From Allacma fusca (Eukaryota; Arthropoda; Collembola; Symphypleona; Sminthuridae): 64,000 nucleotides of DNA. The notes beneath the pieces were generated by a model that was given only the letters and a program-made list of their open reading frames with translations, had not been told where the DNA came from and searched no databases. This document shows positions 1 to 12,978 of the stretch, piece by piece. Location of the stretch: NCBI GenBank assembly GCA_947179485.1, contig OX359248.1, forward strand, positions 44,898,847 to 44,962,846, written 5' to 3'. The translations under genes and the position numbers were made by a program. Each line of letters starts with the position of its first letter. Positions within the stretch are counted from its first letter, which is position 1.

Positions 1-1440
1 ATGTATGTACATAGTGTATGTCTGTTGTGATATATATGTAAGAGCACTACTGTTACAGTCCGCTGGATTTATAAGGGCATTCTAGTGAACAAACTCCAAA
101 ATTTCAGGCATCAAATACCTTTAGGGTCAAAACAAACCACTACAGACATGGAGTTATGGCTAAAGGCAGTCTGGTCCAAGGAACATAGACACACTCAAAC
201 ATACGATGCAAATAGTATGTTTTTCGTGTAAAATAAATTTTATCTTCAGTTTAGTTTCTAATTTTTTGTAATGCATTCGACCCAGGCCAATTACATATGG
301 AAGGTGTACGGATTACTTTAGTAATTTCAGATTCGTTCCAGGAACAACGGGAAGCTTGTAAAGGGGAAAAGTTTGAATCGATGCATCGGTGGCGTAGAGA
401 GCGATGTGGCGCTTCTGGAATGTATGCCCCCATTTGTCAGCACAGATGATTTAAATTCTACTTAGGTATCAAAATTTTCAAGTTGACAAGGTTGACCTTT
501 CAAAGCAATTTCATTGCTGGGGACGAGGGGGGAAGGGTGCTGCATTCAAAATTTGTGTAGACTCCACAAGTTGCGGAAGCAGAATCCTAGAATGTTTGTA
601 TGTATTATAATGCTTCTTTATGGAGAAACCGAACTTTGGGATTTTTTTCCGGTAAATTCGGATTTGTCGAAACGAAGTCTGATTATATTTTCAGTCGTAG
701 ACAAACCTTTGGGAGCACTCTCATTGCTGGGGAATGTTCTAATCAAAAGGTGCGGGGGCTCCAGGACTTGTGGAACTGTAGGGATCTGAGAATCTTGATA
801 GAAAAAAAGTATAAAATAATTATTGTGTGCTCATCAAAATGGACTGACATAGAGGGAACTAAGGGAACCTTTTCCTCTCGTCCCTATTTGTTATGCACGT
901 AGGGGATGGATCCGTCCTTTATTTATACGGTGTCTTCATTACTGCGTCAACGGAGGGAACACAAGCGGAATGGTTGATATAAGACAGTAAACAGGACTCC
1001 CATGGAATTTCCCCTTTTTTCCCACTCGGACTATATATGAGCACTTCCTTCAACTTACAAGTTCAAGCACTTTTAGAATAACATTAGATCTCCACTTTAC
1101 ACACTCCATACTCCAGAGACATGCTTTATCCATTTCCTTTCCCCTACCTGGAGCTTTGTCTCTTCCTAGGGAAAGTACAATTGGAAATTCTATGCTCATT
1201 GCAAATGTTTCTTAAAACTGAAAATTTAACCACATAAAATCCTCCTTTCAACCTTCCTTTAGCAATTGCCAGACATTAGCTTCCTATACGGTAATACCAA
1301 GGACTTGAGGAAAAGCTTTCATTTTGTGTAATGTTACAATTTTGAGCTCATGCAGTTGTGTTTGCATGGGCACATACAGGGGCGGTGTTTTTCTCCAAAA
1401 TTTAGCCCATATGAGGGAATGCATTCAATTTTTATTATTT
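1..1440. other. non-coding stretch, no gene seen
   Basis: AT-rich sequence with only short open frames that lack domain-like composition or splice-linked partners. I see no RNA gene and no clear mobile-element ends. Confidence 0.5.
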
Positions 1441-1660
1441 AAAAATAGTGCTCAAATATGATTACGTAAAAATAGTGCTCAAATTTTGTTACATAAAAAT
1501 ATTGCTCAAATGTTATAACGTAAAAATAGTGCGCAAATGTTATAACGTAAAAATATTGCGCAAATGTTATTACGTAAAAATATTGCGCAAATGTTATTAC
1601 GTACGTAAAAATAGTGCTCAAAATTTTTTACTTAAAAATCCCGCTCAAATTTGATGACTT
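1441..1660. repeat. 27-bp minisatellite, about 8 units
   Basis: Eight consecutive units of about 27 bp, each starting AAAAATAGTGCTCAAAT or a close variant and ending near ATTACGT. The sixth unit carries four extra bases from a doubled ACGT. The period is nine codons, so both strands stay open for about 60 codons and give nine-residue repeated peptides. The outer units are the most diverged. I read this as a simple minisatellite, not a gene. Confidence 0.9.
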
Positions 1661-4600
1661 CAAAATCCCCCTTGTATTTTAGAACTGAGAAGCTTTGCAG
1701 GATTTTAATATCTACTTGACCAAATTTCAGTTATAGAAACTTTTAACCCTTAAATAATTTTCCTAAAAAATTAAAACCCTTGAATGTTTGACGGATTTTG
1801 AGAATCTTTCTTGCGGAATTAAAATAATTCCCGAAAATTAGAGGAATTGAACTGTTGGAATTGGACTGGAATAGGAGAGATAGGGAAAGGTTGGGTGTCC
1901 CCTGTACATCCTACATTTGACGTTATACATGCACACGAGCGTGTATTAGATCCCATTACTTTCTCCACACATGCACTCAAGTCTACAGAGCTCCATTTTG
2001 AAGGAAGTTTGCAATTGAAGTATTCCTGAAGGACCCGCTCTCTCCACCATTCATGGCGGAGGCCATTACAGATAAAGAAAATATGATAGCGTATTATGCT
2101 TATCCGGAATTTTTTTTACGTCTTTCCCTCCCTTTGAAAGTGGGAGAATTCTCTCTTGTAGCAAAAGCACACATTTGAATATTTAATCTTAACGGACGGA
2201 CACAAAAACAACAAAAAGTTCTCTTCCCTTCCTACTTTCCCCACAACCCACATTCTTTTCATTCTATAGGTTCTCAGTCATTCATAGCCTTTGCTTTGTT
2301 ATTTCCAACTCCGTGGATACAAAAAATTGCAGGGTTACAGTCCACTCTTCCCATAAGAGCCTACTCTTAAATCCAACCAAATTCCCTCTCAACATAGATA
2401 GATACTTTTACATATACAGCAAATGTCCTTCAAAAGGAACGATGTCAAATATTTTTGACACTCCAGAAAATGTTCTACTTTAATAACTTTTCTTATACAA
2501 TACAATCTGCATGTAGCGTGATAGTGCATTGTAATACATAATCAAGAGGAATCTTTTTTTACTTTCACAATGCAACTTGCACGAGCCACAAAATGACTTG
2601 TCAATAGACCAAGGATCGTGAGTAATGGCGTGAACTCATGCCTTTTGAAATTCCTATTTACACATGTGTTGGATGAATACACCAGGACTTACATACAGTA
2701 CAGTGGACCCTCTATTGGAAACAAGGAAGCGAAATACGAGATTATTTAATCTCATTTATCATCTTGATGAAAGAGGAAGTTCTGGAGAAGGGGAACTTTC
2801 ACAGTTAATCCTGAGTTGATCCTTTAATCCTTTTGATCCCGGAAATAGGGCAATGTTTAAGGAAGCAAAGACCAAGGTTGATTAAAACGATCCCCAAAAG
2901 TCAAACATTTATTTCCAGGGAAGGAGGAAAGTCGGGAAAGCTCCTGTCCATTATTCCTGATCTATTTAGATATTTCTCTTGAACCTACATTGCCTTCTAG
3001 AAGGGAAGACTTCCGAGTACGATCTACTCTCGCTATAGCAGATCCCTTTCAAAACCATTTGTTCTCAAATCGTTCTTCCAAAAAAGGGCAAAAATATTTG
3101 GAGATATTCCCATTTGGTACAATGCTACTGCCTCTCTCAAAAAGCAAGTTCATAAGAGTACGATCCCCTCCAGATGTATAGAGGTACTCTTGTAAGAGTG
3201 AGTCCCCTGTAATATTTCCAGGAAACCGGGAAACCCGCCTTCCCAGGTTTATTAACGAGGAACAAATGAGCAGATACACTTAAGTGGAGAATCATGTTGT
3301 GATTCCTGGAACTTTTGATTACCAGTAAAATTAGAGCGCTGTAAATCAGTAGCCACTTACATACGTCTGCCTTTCCCCATATGTTCTTCACAGCGTACTC
3401 TCTCTTTACAGGAGCACTCCTTGAAAGCCGTTATATTAGAACCTTAACACAGTCACATGCACATATGCTCTTAAGAAGACAAAAATTGACATTATTACCG
3501 CAAAAATGTGAGTGTGTAGATGCTTTCCAATGGCTTGTTGCTCCAAAGGATTCCCCTTGTCAAGGGGGCTTCTGTAAAAGGCACGGACTGTATATAAATA
3601 AACAGACCTATCATTCCTCCTCCATTTCGAAATGTTTTTGAAGCAATAAATTACTTGAGGCTCGGAAAAAGTACAATTTCCAACCGACAAGTCGGAGGTA
3701 CGGAAATCCATTCATTATTTGCACAGGAGACTTCCGCTATGAGAGTGCCTTTGGCTAGGTCGAAATTCGGTCACAATAAAATAATAAATGGTTTCTTGTG
3801 CAACGAAGACAATTTCACATTGTGGTAATTAACTCCAACTAGCTCTGGTTAAAATTTTCCAAAATTGTGGTATAGAATCTAAATAGTAGGCAAAAATATT
3901 TAAATCTTTAAAATTTCCTGAATTCCCTTCAAATAATTACCATTGCATTTCCACCTTGCACTTTCCCTCCAATTTCTGAACTAAAGCGGAATGAAGGATT
4001 TTGATAGAAACACATTTGACACAGATTTTGATAACAATAATATTTGATATTGTCCTGTTAAAGCCGGATGTTTTCCTTCTGGAAAGTCCGTCCTTAGAGA
4101 AGGGATTTCTATGTAAGTGAGGGAAAATACTGTTAGAATTAAAGTTGCATTTAGAGTGAACTGTGTCGTAATGTTTGGGGAAGGACGGATTGCTTTTAGG
4201 TGCAAACATGTGAGGATTTATGAGATGATGGGAACATGATTCCTTGCTATATGGAAGTACAACTGCCTGCTCCAACGTCAGAAATAAATGGCAGGTCGTT
4301 ATTTAAAGGGAAGGATAAAATAAAAGAGCCCAAGTTTGGGTCTTCTCTCCACTGACTCAGGGAAAACTGACTGCCTGGTCGGGGCAGGGATCATAAAACT
4401 GAAATTAGTTTCTGTAAATTTAACAGAGAATTCTTTTACGTATGACACTCATGTCTATTTACGTGTCAGATTTTCCCTCAACTTATTACTGACACGCTAA
4501 GGGTCCGGCGTCCTCACGTTTTTACCTGTCAGAGTTGTAAAGTAAACAAAATTGTGGGGATTGGGATGGAATAAAGTCTTACATTCATATGTCCATAGAA

Positions 4601-7600
4601 TCAGCAATGAATGCATTTGTGACATATACTTGAACGTAAATCTTACATGATGAAGTGGTTAATTTAGAACCTGCACTTCTTCCCATATCAATTCCCCTTC
4701 TAGATTTGACTTGAGAGTCAAATTCGGTTCTTTTAAGGATACATTTATAAAATCACTGCACTACATCCTTAAAATTGGTGTTCAGAGATCAACAAACTAA
4801 AAAAATCCTCCTCGAGGAAAATGTTATTTAATAATGTTTTATTTTAAAATCGTATTCCAAGTACTAGTATTGAGGAATCGTTTAAAAATTGAGTGTAAAA
4901 TACAATCAAATTCATATTCATAAATCATTTCCAAAATACATATCACTCTCTGTGCAAAATTCCCCTCTAAAATCCAATTCAGAATAACCTGATGAAGAAG
5001 TGGCATTAAAAAATAATAACTTACGAATAGCGACCAAAAACCCTACTTGGCATTGAAAGATCGTACTTTTTATAAATAGCATCCTGAAAATTAGGATTCA
5101 AAACTTTTATTAAGAGCTGGAATCAATATGCAATACTACCCTCAAATGGGCATTCAAAAATCCTACAAATCTTCCCCCAGTGAAAAATAATGGCCCAATT
5201 CCTCGGGATTGTTTTAAATGGACTCAGAGTTTCAACGGAGGAATTCAAATTAAACGTCTCCAACAAATTATTTGAACATTCTTCGATCAGAGCAGGGGCA
5301 AAAGACCATACCTTTTAAAAAGGTTGAAGATGCTCAAAAGACCATTAAAAATATCCGCAGTAACAATTAATCAGTTGAAACGCCATCGTTCCCAAGCTTC
5401 AGTTCTCCATTAAAATGTGATTCTTAATTTGGTCTTAATTGCATTGGAGTAGTGGGGAGTCATTGGTGGAATTGTTTTCTTGTTGTAAGTTCTTATACGG
5501 GGTCTCACACGAGGCTCTTCAGACCCATCTACGTACATATATGAGCTTTTAGGAAGGAAACATTCATTTTATTTCCCCACGAATGCATTCATCTTGGATT
5601 TATCTGGAGCTTATAAGCTTACAGCTGCCCTGATCGTTTGTCAACCTCTTCCAGCTATTTGTTTTTGGGGAACGTGGGGGAATTGGAGATGACTCTCAAG
5701 ACAAATCTTGGCTCTCCAGATACGTCTTCGAAAATATTTTAGCTAAATTGGAATGGCCCAGAAGTGTTAAATTTCCAAATCAATTTACGACCTGGTACCT
5801 CGCCCACCTTCTAACTTCACATTGAGGAACTTTCATAGGATTTGCAGGCACACACACAAACACACACACACATGGTGACTGAGGGGCCCTTGGAAGCTTA
5901 GATGATAACATGCACACAGTAAAATCTGGTTAGATGGTGAGATATTAAAATCTCACTGCACCAATAAATATGTATACAAATAGTAGGGGATTTTTATAAT
6001 TTTAAAAATTTACATTGCAGGAAAGGGAAGTGAGTACAAGTATTTTTGCCCCTGAGAAAAAAAAATGTTATAGAAGCTGTTCTATTAGAGAGAGTGCATT
6101 TAACTTTCCAATTCACCATAATGTCAATTTGTCACCGTATGTGTTAAAGTGCAGAGAGAGTCAAAGGCTCGTATAAGGAGAGTGCACTGTGTAATTTTGA
6201 GTCTCGGGGGAAAAAATGTGCAGGAGTGACTAATTTCCACCTGAAGTTTACTCTCTCATTGTCAGTTGGCCCAAGGAAATTAAAATTGGAATAGATCCAT
6301 GGTCATTAATCTTACTTTCCCTTTACTTTTTATGTCACAGTTCAGTTTCATACTATAATTTCATAAAAATCCTCCCTTTACATGGAGGGACTCACAAGGG
6401 GTCGTTATAAGCAGCAGCATATGTTACAACTCTATATGTACATACTTATTAGACCCAGGTTGCAAAAATTCCCAAATGGTCTTCTAAGAAGCAACCATCA
6501 ACATGGACAAGCTTACAATATGTGCAATTTTATCTAAAAATCCTACATTTTTTCAGATCATTTCAAATCTTATTTTTTGTTCCTAAAAAAACAAGTATTT
6601 ATTTATACATACCTATGCAGATGTGTAGCTGTATACACATAAAATTGATTTGATATCTTACTACTGTAAGTTCAAAAACCTTACACAAAGACTAAAGAAA
6701 CGGAATGTGTGCGTGAAAAAAACTCACAATTTCTAATTCATTTTACCCCAAGTCTGAAAATACATAGGTTTGAATGGTTGGTATCCTTTAGGAAGAAAAA
6801 GAAAAGTAGAGTGCATTGAGAAAAAAAACGTATCTGTTTTCAAAAGGATCTTATTAATAGATTCTTTCACTCTGTATTTGCGATAAATACTGTAACAAGC
6901 AAGTGAAGAAAAAAAAGCTGGAAAAGGGAGTGGAAAGAAGTGCGTGTCTCAGCATTTGAAATTGCACTATGTCGTGTGAGTCTCTGGAGTCACATTTCGC
7001 AAAAGATGGAAATCTGGACTGTGTCATGTACTTATGTACAAAGAGAGCGGAAGGGGAAAAAGTAATCGATGCGGTTTAGTGATAATGACAGATTCAAGAC
7101 CTTTATATAGCCCTTGTACAAATACAGCGTTCGGTCTTCTACATACCTCTAGATAGTACATTACGTAGACTTATACAAACATATGTATGTATGTTTATGT
7201 TTAGGAACGATAAAAATACGCCCCGAAGATAAAGTATTGCTATTCAAATGTAGGGAAAAAACTGTTCATGGGACCCAAACCTTTGAGTTCGGTGTGGCTT
7301 GGGCTGTATGGGAGTTTATGTCTATGTCCTTACCACGTTATAAATTTTATGCTTTTAAAAGTAACAACAACTCCAGAAATTGAATTTATATTTGTTGGGA
7401 ATTGTGTCATTTCTTGTACTTACGGAGTCGTAGTTTGGGAAAAGGTGGATTCTTTATTGGAATTTGTGTATATGTATTCATAGGGTCTGGGGATTTTTGA
7501 AGGTTTTGCAGGAACGGCCCTGAATAAGTTGTGTTTGTCAAGCGGCAGTCTGGTTTTTGGCTTATAGTATTAACTGTTTATGTAGTGGCTGTATATCCAT

Positions 7601-7614
7601 GAGTGTAATAAATA
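1661..7614. other. non-coding stretch, no gene seen
   Basis: About 6 kb with scattered open frames under 115 codons, none with recognisable motifs. It includes a short CA microsatellite at 5849-5872. I could not find exon chains, RNA genes or paired element ends. Confidence 0.5.
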
Positions 7615-7809
7615 TAAAGTCAAATCTCTTTGATAGGGATTCTCGGGCGTCCGGATATTCTCATCCGTCATAAAAACTATCCCTTAAATAATGATGCAGC
7701 TTTTTAAGCCTTGTGTGTACATGTAGGTGGTCTGATTGTGAGTAAAGGCGTGCGCTACGACGTGAAAGATCTCATAAACTGATCCCTCGTAACGAGATTC
7801 CACTGTACA
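7615..7809. mobile_element. small inverted-repeat element (mariner-type MITE?)
   Basis: The left end carries AATCTCTTTGATAGGGAT and the right end, read on the other strand, carries AATCTCGTTACGAGGGAT, so the two form terminal inverted repeats about 195 bp apart. Relatives occur near 11305-11480, 27930-28750 and 36107-36286. Tc1/mariner-type origin is inferred from similar TIR wording in arthropod elements. A TA target duplication is not clear. Confidence 0.5.
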
Positions 7810-8757
7810 CTTTCGGGATGTGTTTGGGTTCAAAGATATCCGGGACCTCTTGGGGGCTTTTCCTGTTTTTGTTAATCGCAGACTCTTGTAAATACAAACA
7901 GATATCTCGACTGGTTTTATTTCTGGTATTTATGGAAGGTGAGGGACATATTTTACAGGTACCGAGAATTCGGGCTATAATAAGAAACCCCCGAGAGCTT
8001 CACTTCCATGTACATAGTGCCAATTGTAAATTATTTTATCACCTTTTCGTTTACCACAATGTAAATTTTTATTACATAAATTCTACAAGGTTGGCAAAAT
8101 TTTACAGCGATTTTTCCCGTTGGGGCGATTCTATGATGAGAAATCACTGTATTCTATCTACAGAATATTTATTTTCGTGTCGACAATTTTTTCCTGTGTA
8201 AGATTACTTTTTGACGGTGCTGTAAAAGATTGAGGTCATAGTAAACACTTGAGGTTTAAAGTGCCTGTTTGGGGTACTGTGAAACAATATCTCCTTCTGA
8301 AGGATTTCGTAGACAAAATATTAAATGTCTATAGAGAGGTCGTGCCTAATGCATTACGGAATCAACAGAAATTTTACTGTCAAAAGTAATAATTACAATA
8401 ACCAGCATGGGAAATGTAACTGCATCTGCATAATATGCAAATTAAATCCATGGGAATATAAACTTATCACTGTCTGAATTTGGCTTTTGAATCTTTACAA
8501 TAAAAGATAAATGCAAATTTGTTAATTTGCGTGTAATCTGTAATAATTGCACTTGTTATCTTGAAATACAAGTTGAGACAACAAAATTTGCCTTTTTGTT
8601 CATTCCTGGAACGATTTTTGTGACTTGTTGAAATATTGTTGCTCCTTTTATTCCGATAATTATTATTCATTGCCAGGTTCAGATATCACAATCACTGATC
8701 TAATTAATTACTACAAATTGCCACGGAAACTTCAGCAACTCATTGTATTTTTACAGG
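7810..8757. other. intergenic region upstream of the TULIP gene
   Basis: Contains a 127-codon open frame (7818-8201, +) without recognisable domains. No TATA box or initiator could be placed with confidence. The promoter of the gene starting at 8758 must lie here or in an untranslated exon I cannot see. Confidence 0.4.
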
Positions 8758-9889
8758 ATGTTTGTCCTGAAATCTTATATTTTTCATATTCTTGTAATGT
8801 ACAATGCTGGATTTGTTCATGCAACACAACGATCCATTCTGGATGACACTTTGCACATGATCACTCAGGTTAGGAGAAATTTAAGTTTGTAGTAATAATG
8901 TAAACAAAATTCGTATCCATTTGTTGATTATACTCCATATTTTCTTATTTGAATTTGCTAAAATGCCCAACTCAGCCAGTGACTAATTTGCTGGACAAGT
9001 CTCTCCGCCCCATTATGGCAGGATGGATTGATGTCATTCTTGAGGACGCTCGAACTACCATGAGGGACAAAGGATTGACTGAAATAAATTTGCCACCGGA
9101 GAAAGTGGAATTTTCGAAAAAAATCCTGGGCATCAAATGGCACGGTGAAGCTTCAATTTTTGAGGGAGTCCTCCGGGGTTTAGATACAATCCACAGGGTC
9201 GGAGATGTAGACATTACTACTGAGGTGCGTACTCATATGTATTCAATTCCATCCTCATAGGTATGCTAATATAGTACTGAGATAAATTTAAATACAAAAA
9301 TGTACCTCCAGTCATCTACAGGTGACTTGATTTCAGTGGTTGAAGTTGTTGTGGACAATGCGTCAATTAATGCCAGAACTACGGCAAAGTTTATGAACTT
9401 AGGACCAACGGCCGATATCGTAGGGAGATTTGACCGAATTCGGGTTAAAATGACCATTCGCATCTCCATGAATATGTCTGGACTCCATGCTAATCTGGAC
9501 TCCTTCGAGATTACGGAGCTGGGGAAGCTGTCCATGGATGTGAAAGGCCTCGGTGGTGTTTTGAACTATGTGGTAGAAAATGTATGGATTATTTTGATCA
9601 AATTCATATCTTATTTTCTCCTAATTAGTTCTTCCGGGTTTCTATAGAAAATTTTTCTTGCATAACGGATAGCTATAAAATACGAATTACTTCTACTGTG
9701 TATACTTATGTGTAACAGGTTGCGGAAGCGTTGGGAAATCTTTTTAAGCAACAACTTCGAGAGCTCCTGCAAGGAACGATTAAGGATCTCATAAATGATC
9801 TTCTAAAACATCCTCCATCAATACCAAATATTTTCGGGCCCTCTCTCCCCAGCCATAGCAATATTGTGCCACAAACTTCCAGCATCTAA
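8758..9889 (+). CDS. secreted TULIP-fold protein, group 7 allergen/JHBP-like
   Basis: Four exons join in frame with all introns in phase 0: 8758-8868, 8976-9224, 9312-9581 and 9719-9889, giving 266 residues. Residues 1-22 are a hydrophobic signal peptide (MFVLKSYIFHILVM, cleavage likely after FVHA), so the product should be secreted. The start is the only ATG giving this signal peptide. Residues about 38-250 resemble the single-barrel TULIP fold of mite group 7 allergens and insect JHBP-like proteins: an amphipathic N-terminal helix, then GIKWHGEASIFEGVLRGLDT and long alternating beta strands (VDNASINARTTAKFMNLGP), then a C-terminal amphipathic helix. The family binds small hydrophobic ligands; the ligand here is unknown. 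Donors are standard, but the acceptor of exon 3 (CCTCCAG) has a weak pyrimidine tract. Family assignment comes from overall pattern, not a database match. Confidence 0.85.
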
Positions 9890-10196
9890 GACGCCGATGC
9901 AAAACCATCAAAACTGCAAAACCTACAAGCAGAGGAGCTAAATACATCAGTCCTTAATGATCATCCATTTAAGTTGCAACTATGTAGAAATTTATTATAA
10001 CTAAATTATGAAAAAGTAGAACGCACAAATTAGCCCTAGAAATTTTGCTACATTTTTAATTAAACTATTATGGAGTATGATAGAATTACAGACCACGATA
10101 CTTCGACACTAATATATCAGACACAAAAAAAATTAGATATACTGTCTTGCTAGGATTAGAATAAATTGGAATTTAATGTTAATCAAGCAGGCGTCT
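9890..10196. other. intergenic gap between convergent genes
   Basis: AT-rich spacer between the 3' ends of the TULIP gene (+) and the caspase copy (-). An AATAAA at 10160-10165 on the + strand could serve the TULIP gene. Nothing else is seen. Confidence 0.4.
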
Positions 10197-11691
10197 CTAA
10201 AGGGAAAACTTCTTGGTGAATCCGATGTTGTAATAAGGGCATATTTGTTTGTCACCATCCTGAGTCCACATGTCCTTCATGACTTCCGAGACCTGAATAT
10301 CGGATGAGGATTCCCAAAAATATTTAAAACAAATGCAAAAGACTCAGCAAAAATGTACCCATAAGAATAAATGCGAGAAACAATGCGCGGAACAGGTTCA
10401 GTAAGGTGATGATGTCAAATGTATCCCCGTACTGGTGCAAGACTCCACACAAGATTTGAGTGAACCATGTCCCTTCTATCACATTTCGAAAGGAACGGTG
10501 ACCTGGTATTGCCAGACAAATATGTATCAATCCGACATCAAACTCGATTTTGACTGCTAATTTTAAAAATAATGACAATTTTGGGGTAGTTGAGCTGGTT
10601 CTCACTTACCCTGAAGGGTTGAATAGCAAACCAATATGTCCGTCCCGGGTAGTGATAATGTAGGGCTGATGGGCTTAAATGTGAAAGTTACCAAACCTTT
10701 TTTATTATATCATATCATTTTAAATATCGGTGGATTTAGTATTTGGCTTTCGGAAATTTCGTTTGTTAAAATTGTACATACCGACGACTCGTATTGGAGT
10801 GGAACCAATGTCTGAGTAACTCTCATATCATCAACAGATAATCAAATGAACAATTGAATTCAATTCATGAAAATCAGTGAAAGCTCCATTAGTACCTGCA
10901 TTAAATTTTTATTACCAATCGTTGTAAGAATGTCAAAATTTTATCCTTCAAAATTCTCAACGTCTAAAAATAAGTACGGGATTGTTCATCAATTTTTACG
11001 AAATAAAGTAAAATCACCTATCGTGGTTAAAAACAAAAATTTTAGGCTTCCCCAGTAGGTTTGGGCAGTTGGTATTATTGAACGGCGTCAAAATGTCTCT
11101 CCATACTTCAAGATACTGGCTGTCTTTCGTCATAATCTTTTCAGCATACCCGTGGCTCATAACCGCCAGAAAAAATGAGTCTGCGTCTTCGTAAGACATC
11201 GACTGACACTCTTTAATGGCATCTTGAAATTCCTGGTGTTGCAAATCATTATTGCTTAATTAAAGTATTGTAAAATAGTTACGAAAATAAATTATGGGCA
11301 ATAAAGTTTAATCTCTTTGTAAGAGATTCTCAGGTGTGTGGAGATTTTAGACCGTTATAAAATCCAGCCCTTATATACACTGTAAAAGCAGCTCCTTAAA
11401 CATTGTGTGAAATAGAAGCCGGGACCAAGCATTAAGTCTCTCATAACGAGAGTTACCCCATAAACCAATTATACAGTGTTACTATTTTTAATTTCTCAAA
11501 TAAATTATGAATTGTACCAGGAAAGTTGGATCCAGCGAATGATAAACATCAAAATTACGCAGTTGCAGGACTTGAGTCAATAGATTCGTATCTCTCTGAG
11601 CCCCAATCCTATTACGTTCTGGCTCGTTGTCAAAGTTCACTATGTTTACAATCATTGCAATGCCCTTGAATTTAGCTCCTGTTGGGTATAC
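10197..11691 (-). pseudogene. caspase copy 1, catalytic Cys replaced by Asp
   Basis: Caspase domain exons on the minus strand: 11518-11691, 11018-11232, 10782-10821, 10610-10673, 10394-10502 and 10197-10292. The p20 part shows GIAMIVNIVNF, the S1-pocket Arg in NRIGAQRD and the catalytic His in VMSHG. At the active-site Cys position, where the paralogue at 26.8 kb reads NYCR and the family reads QACRG, this copy reads NHDR (Asp codon at 11020-11022). The p10 part shows DILVCYSTLQGHRSFRN and GTWFTQ. The following donor (paralogue GTG/gtt) has lost a base, so the last exon (VSEVMKDMW...KKFSL) is reached out of frame. Exon 10782-10821 is 21 bases shorter than in the paralogue. No CARD-coding exon adjoins it; a CARD exon at 20.8 kb may be its lost 5' end. 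It cannot cleave substrates and is most likely a pseudogene; an expressed decoy is less likely. Confidence 0.85.
11305..11480. mobile_element. inverted-repeat MITE in a caspase intron
   Basis: TIR-like ends TTTAATCTCTTTGTAAGAG on the left and, reversed, TAACTCTCGTTATGAGAG on the right. It lies in the intron between the first two exons of caspase copy 1. The same intron of copy 2 has matching ends at about 27930 and 28750, so the insertion predates the duplication. Confidence 0.5.
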
Positions 11692-12080
11692 CTGTGTTCG
11701 CAAGAAAAGATTTAGTCCTCAAAAGTTAAAAAATAATATAAATTAACTAATATAACTAATAAATTTCGACCAGCAGTATGCCGATCCGCAAATCATTTTT
11801 TAAATAATTATTATACAGTACTGCAGTAATGGAGTAAGTAGTTACGCAGACAAGCAATCCTTACAAATAGTGGTTACAGAATATCTATTTAATACCGTAT
11901 GTTTGGCTGTAAGATGGATTTTTTCTTAAGAACCAAAAATATTTGAACACGTCCTTTTAAATACTACAATGAATCTTGGAGCCAAACTATTTTTCTCTTA
12001 TGATGTATGAATACCTCATGAAAAGGCCCAATTTTAAAACATATATTAAGGGATGTTTTTGTTGCAGGAAGAGTATCAGT

Positions 12081-12970
12081 TAGTGTTTCTGATCGAGTTC
12101 GGGAAACTCGAGGTTTCGAGTTCGAGTCGGGTTCGAGTCGAGTTCGAGCCTAATATTTTTGGTACCGTTTGCTTTCGAGTCGGTTTCGGGCATCGAGTTT
12201 TCGACCCGAAAAAATCGGGTCGAGTTTGCAAAATCTACCGGTCCCTACCGAAACTCGAAAGTAAAAACTTATTTTGGAATTATTGATTCATGTTACCTTA
12301 ACAATAAAAATTGGCCTTCCTGCCACCTCTGATTAAAAAAACATGCAGTTCCTGTGGAAAACGTCAAAGAAAACAAAACAGTCTGTACGCAGCAAGTATT
12401 TGTACATGACCGTATAACACTCCTCATACCTAAGTTTTATTAGCGCACGAAGCTAATTGCCCTAATATGGCAAGGATGGCGCGTGAATTCTTGCGTATTC
12501 CTGGCATTCCTATCGAGCGTGCTTTTTCGTTGGCTCCTACATTTTAACACTGAAATGTTTGGCTACTCAAGGTGATACGATATGGAAGTTACCGCTTTTA
12601 ATACATATTGTGGTTAAAGTTGGCATATAACAAGTTAATCGAAGCAACAATGAAGACCATTACAGAGGGATGGCCGGTTGTACCAAATTATAATGAAAAT
12701 TTGATTATTTTGCTTTTACAAAAAAATGCTGTTTGGTGCTCATTTTTCGGGACTGTGTGATGTTGTATTTTACGCAAATTTTGTCTGGTTTCGGTTCGAG
12801 TTCGAGTCGGTTTCGGGTATAACATTTCTTAACGGTCTCGGTTTCGGGTACAAAAAAATTTCCCGACTCGAATGTCCCGAGTTCGAGTTCGAGCCCAAAA
12901 GTGGAATTTACACCGGGTTTTTGATTCGAGTCGAGTCGAGCCCAACTATTTGTTACCGATAGAAACACTA
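12081..12970 (+). mobile_element. hAT transposon, non-autonomous, 890 bp
   Basis: Terminal inverted repeats TAGTGTTTCT...AGAAACACTA, flanked on both sides by the perfect 8-bp target duplication GTATCAGT, the hallmark of hAT insertion. Inside, near 12476-12545 (+), a short frame reads MARMAREFLRIPGIPIERAF, a remnant of the hAT C-terminal dimerisation domain (family pattern: LA..FL.IP...ERvFS). Both flanks of this remnant are filled with GAGTTCGAGTCGGG-type repeats, a composition often seen in hAT ends. Confidence 0.88.
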
Positions 12971-12978
12971 GTATCAGT

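Noticed and set aside
7818..8201. 127-codon open frame as a gene
   Set aside because: No domain, no signal or codon pattern, and no exon partners; it is consistent with chance.
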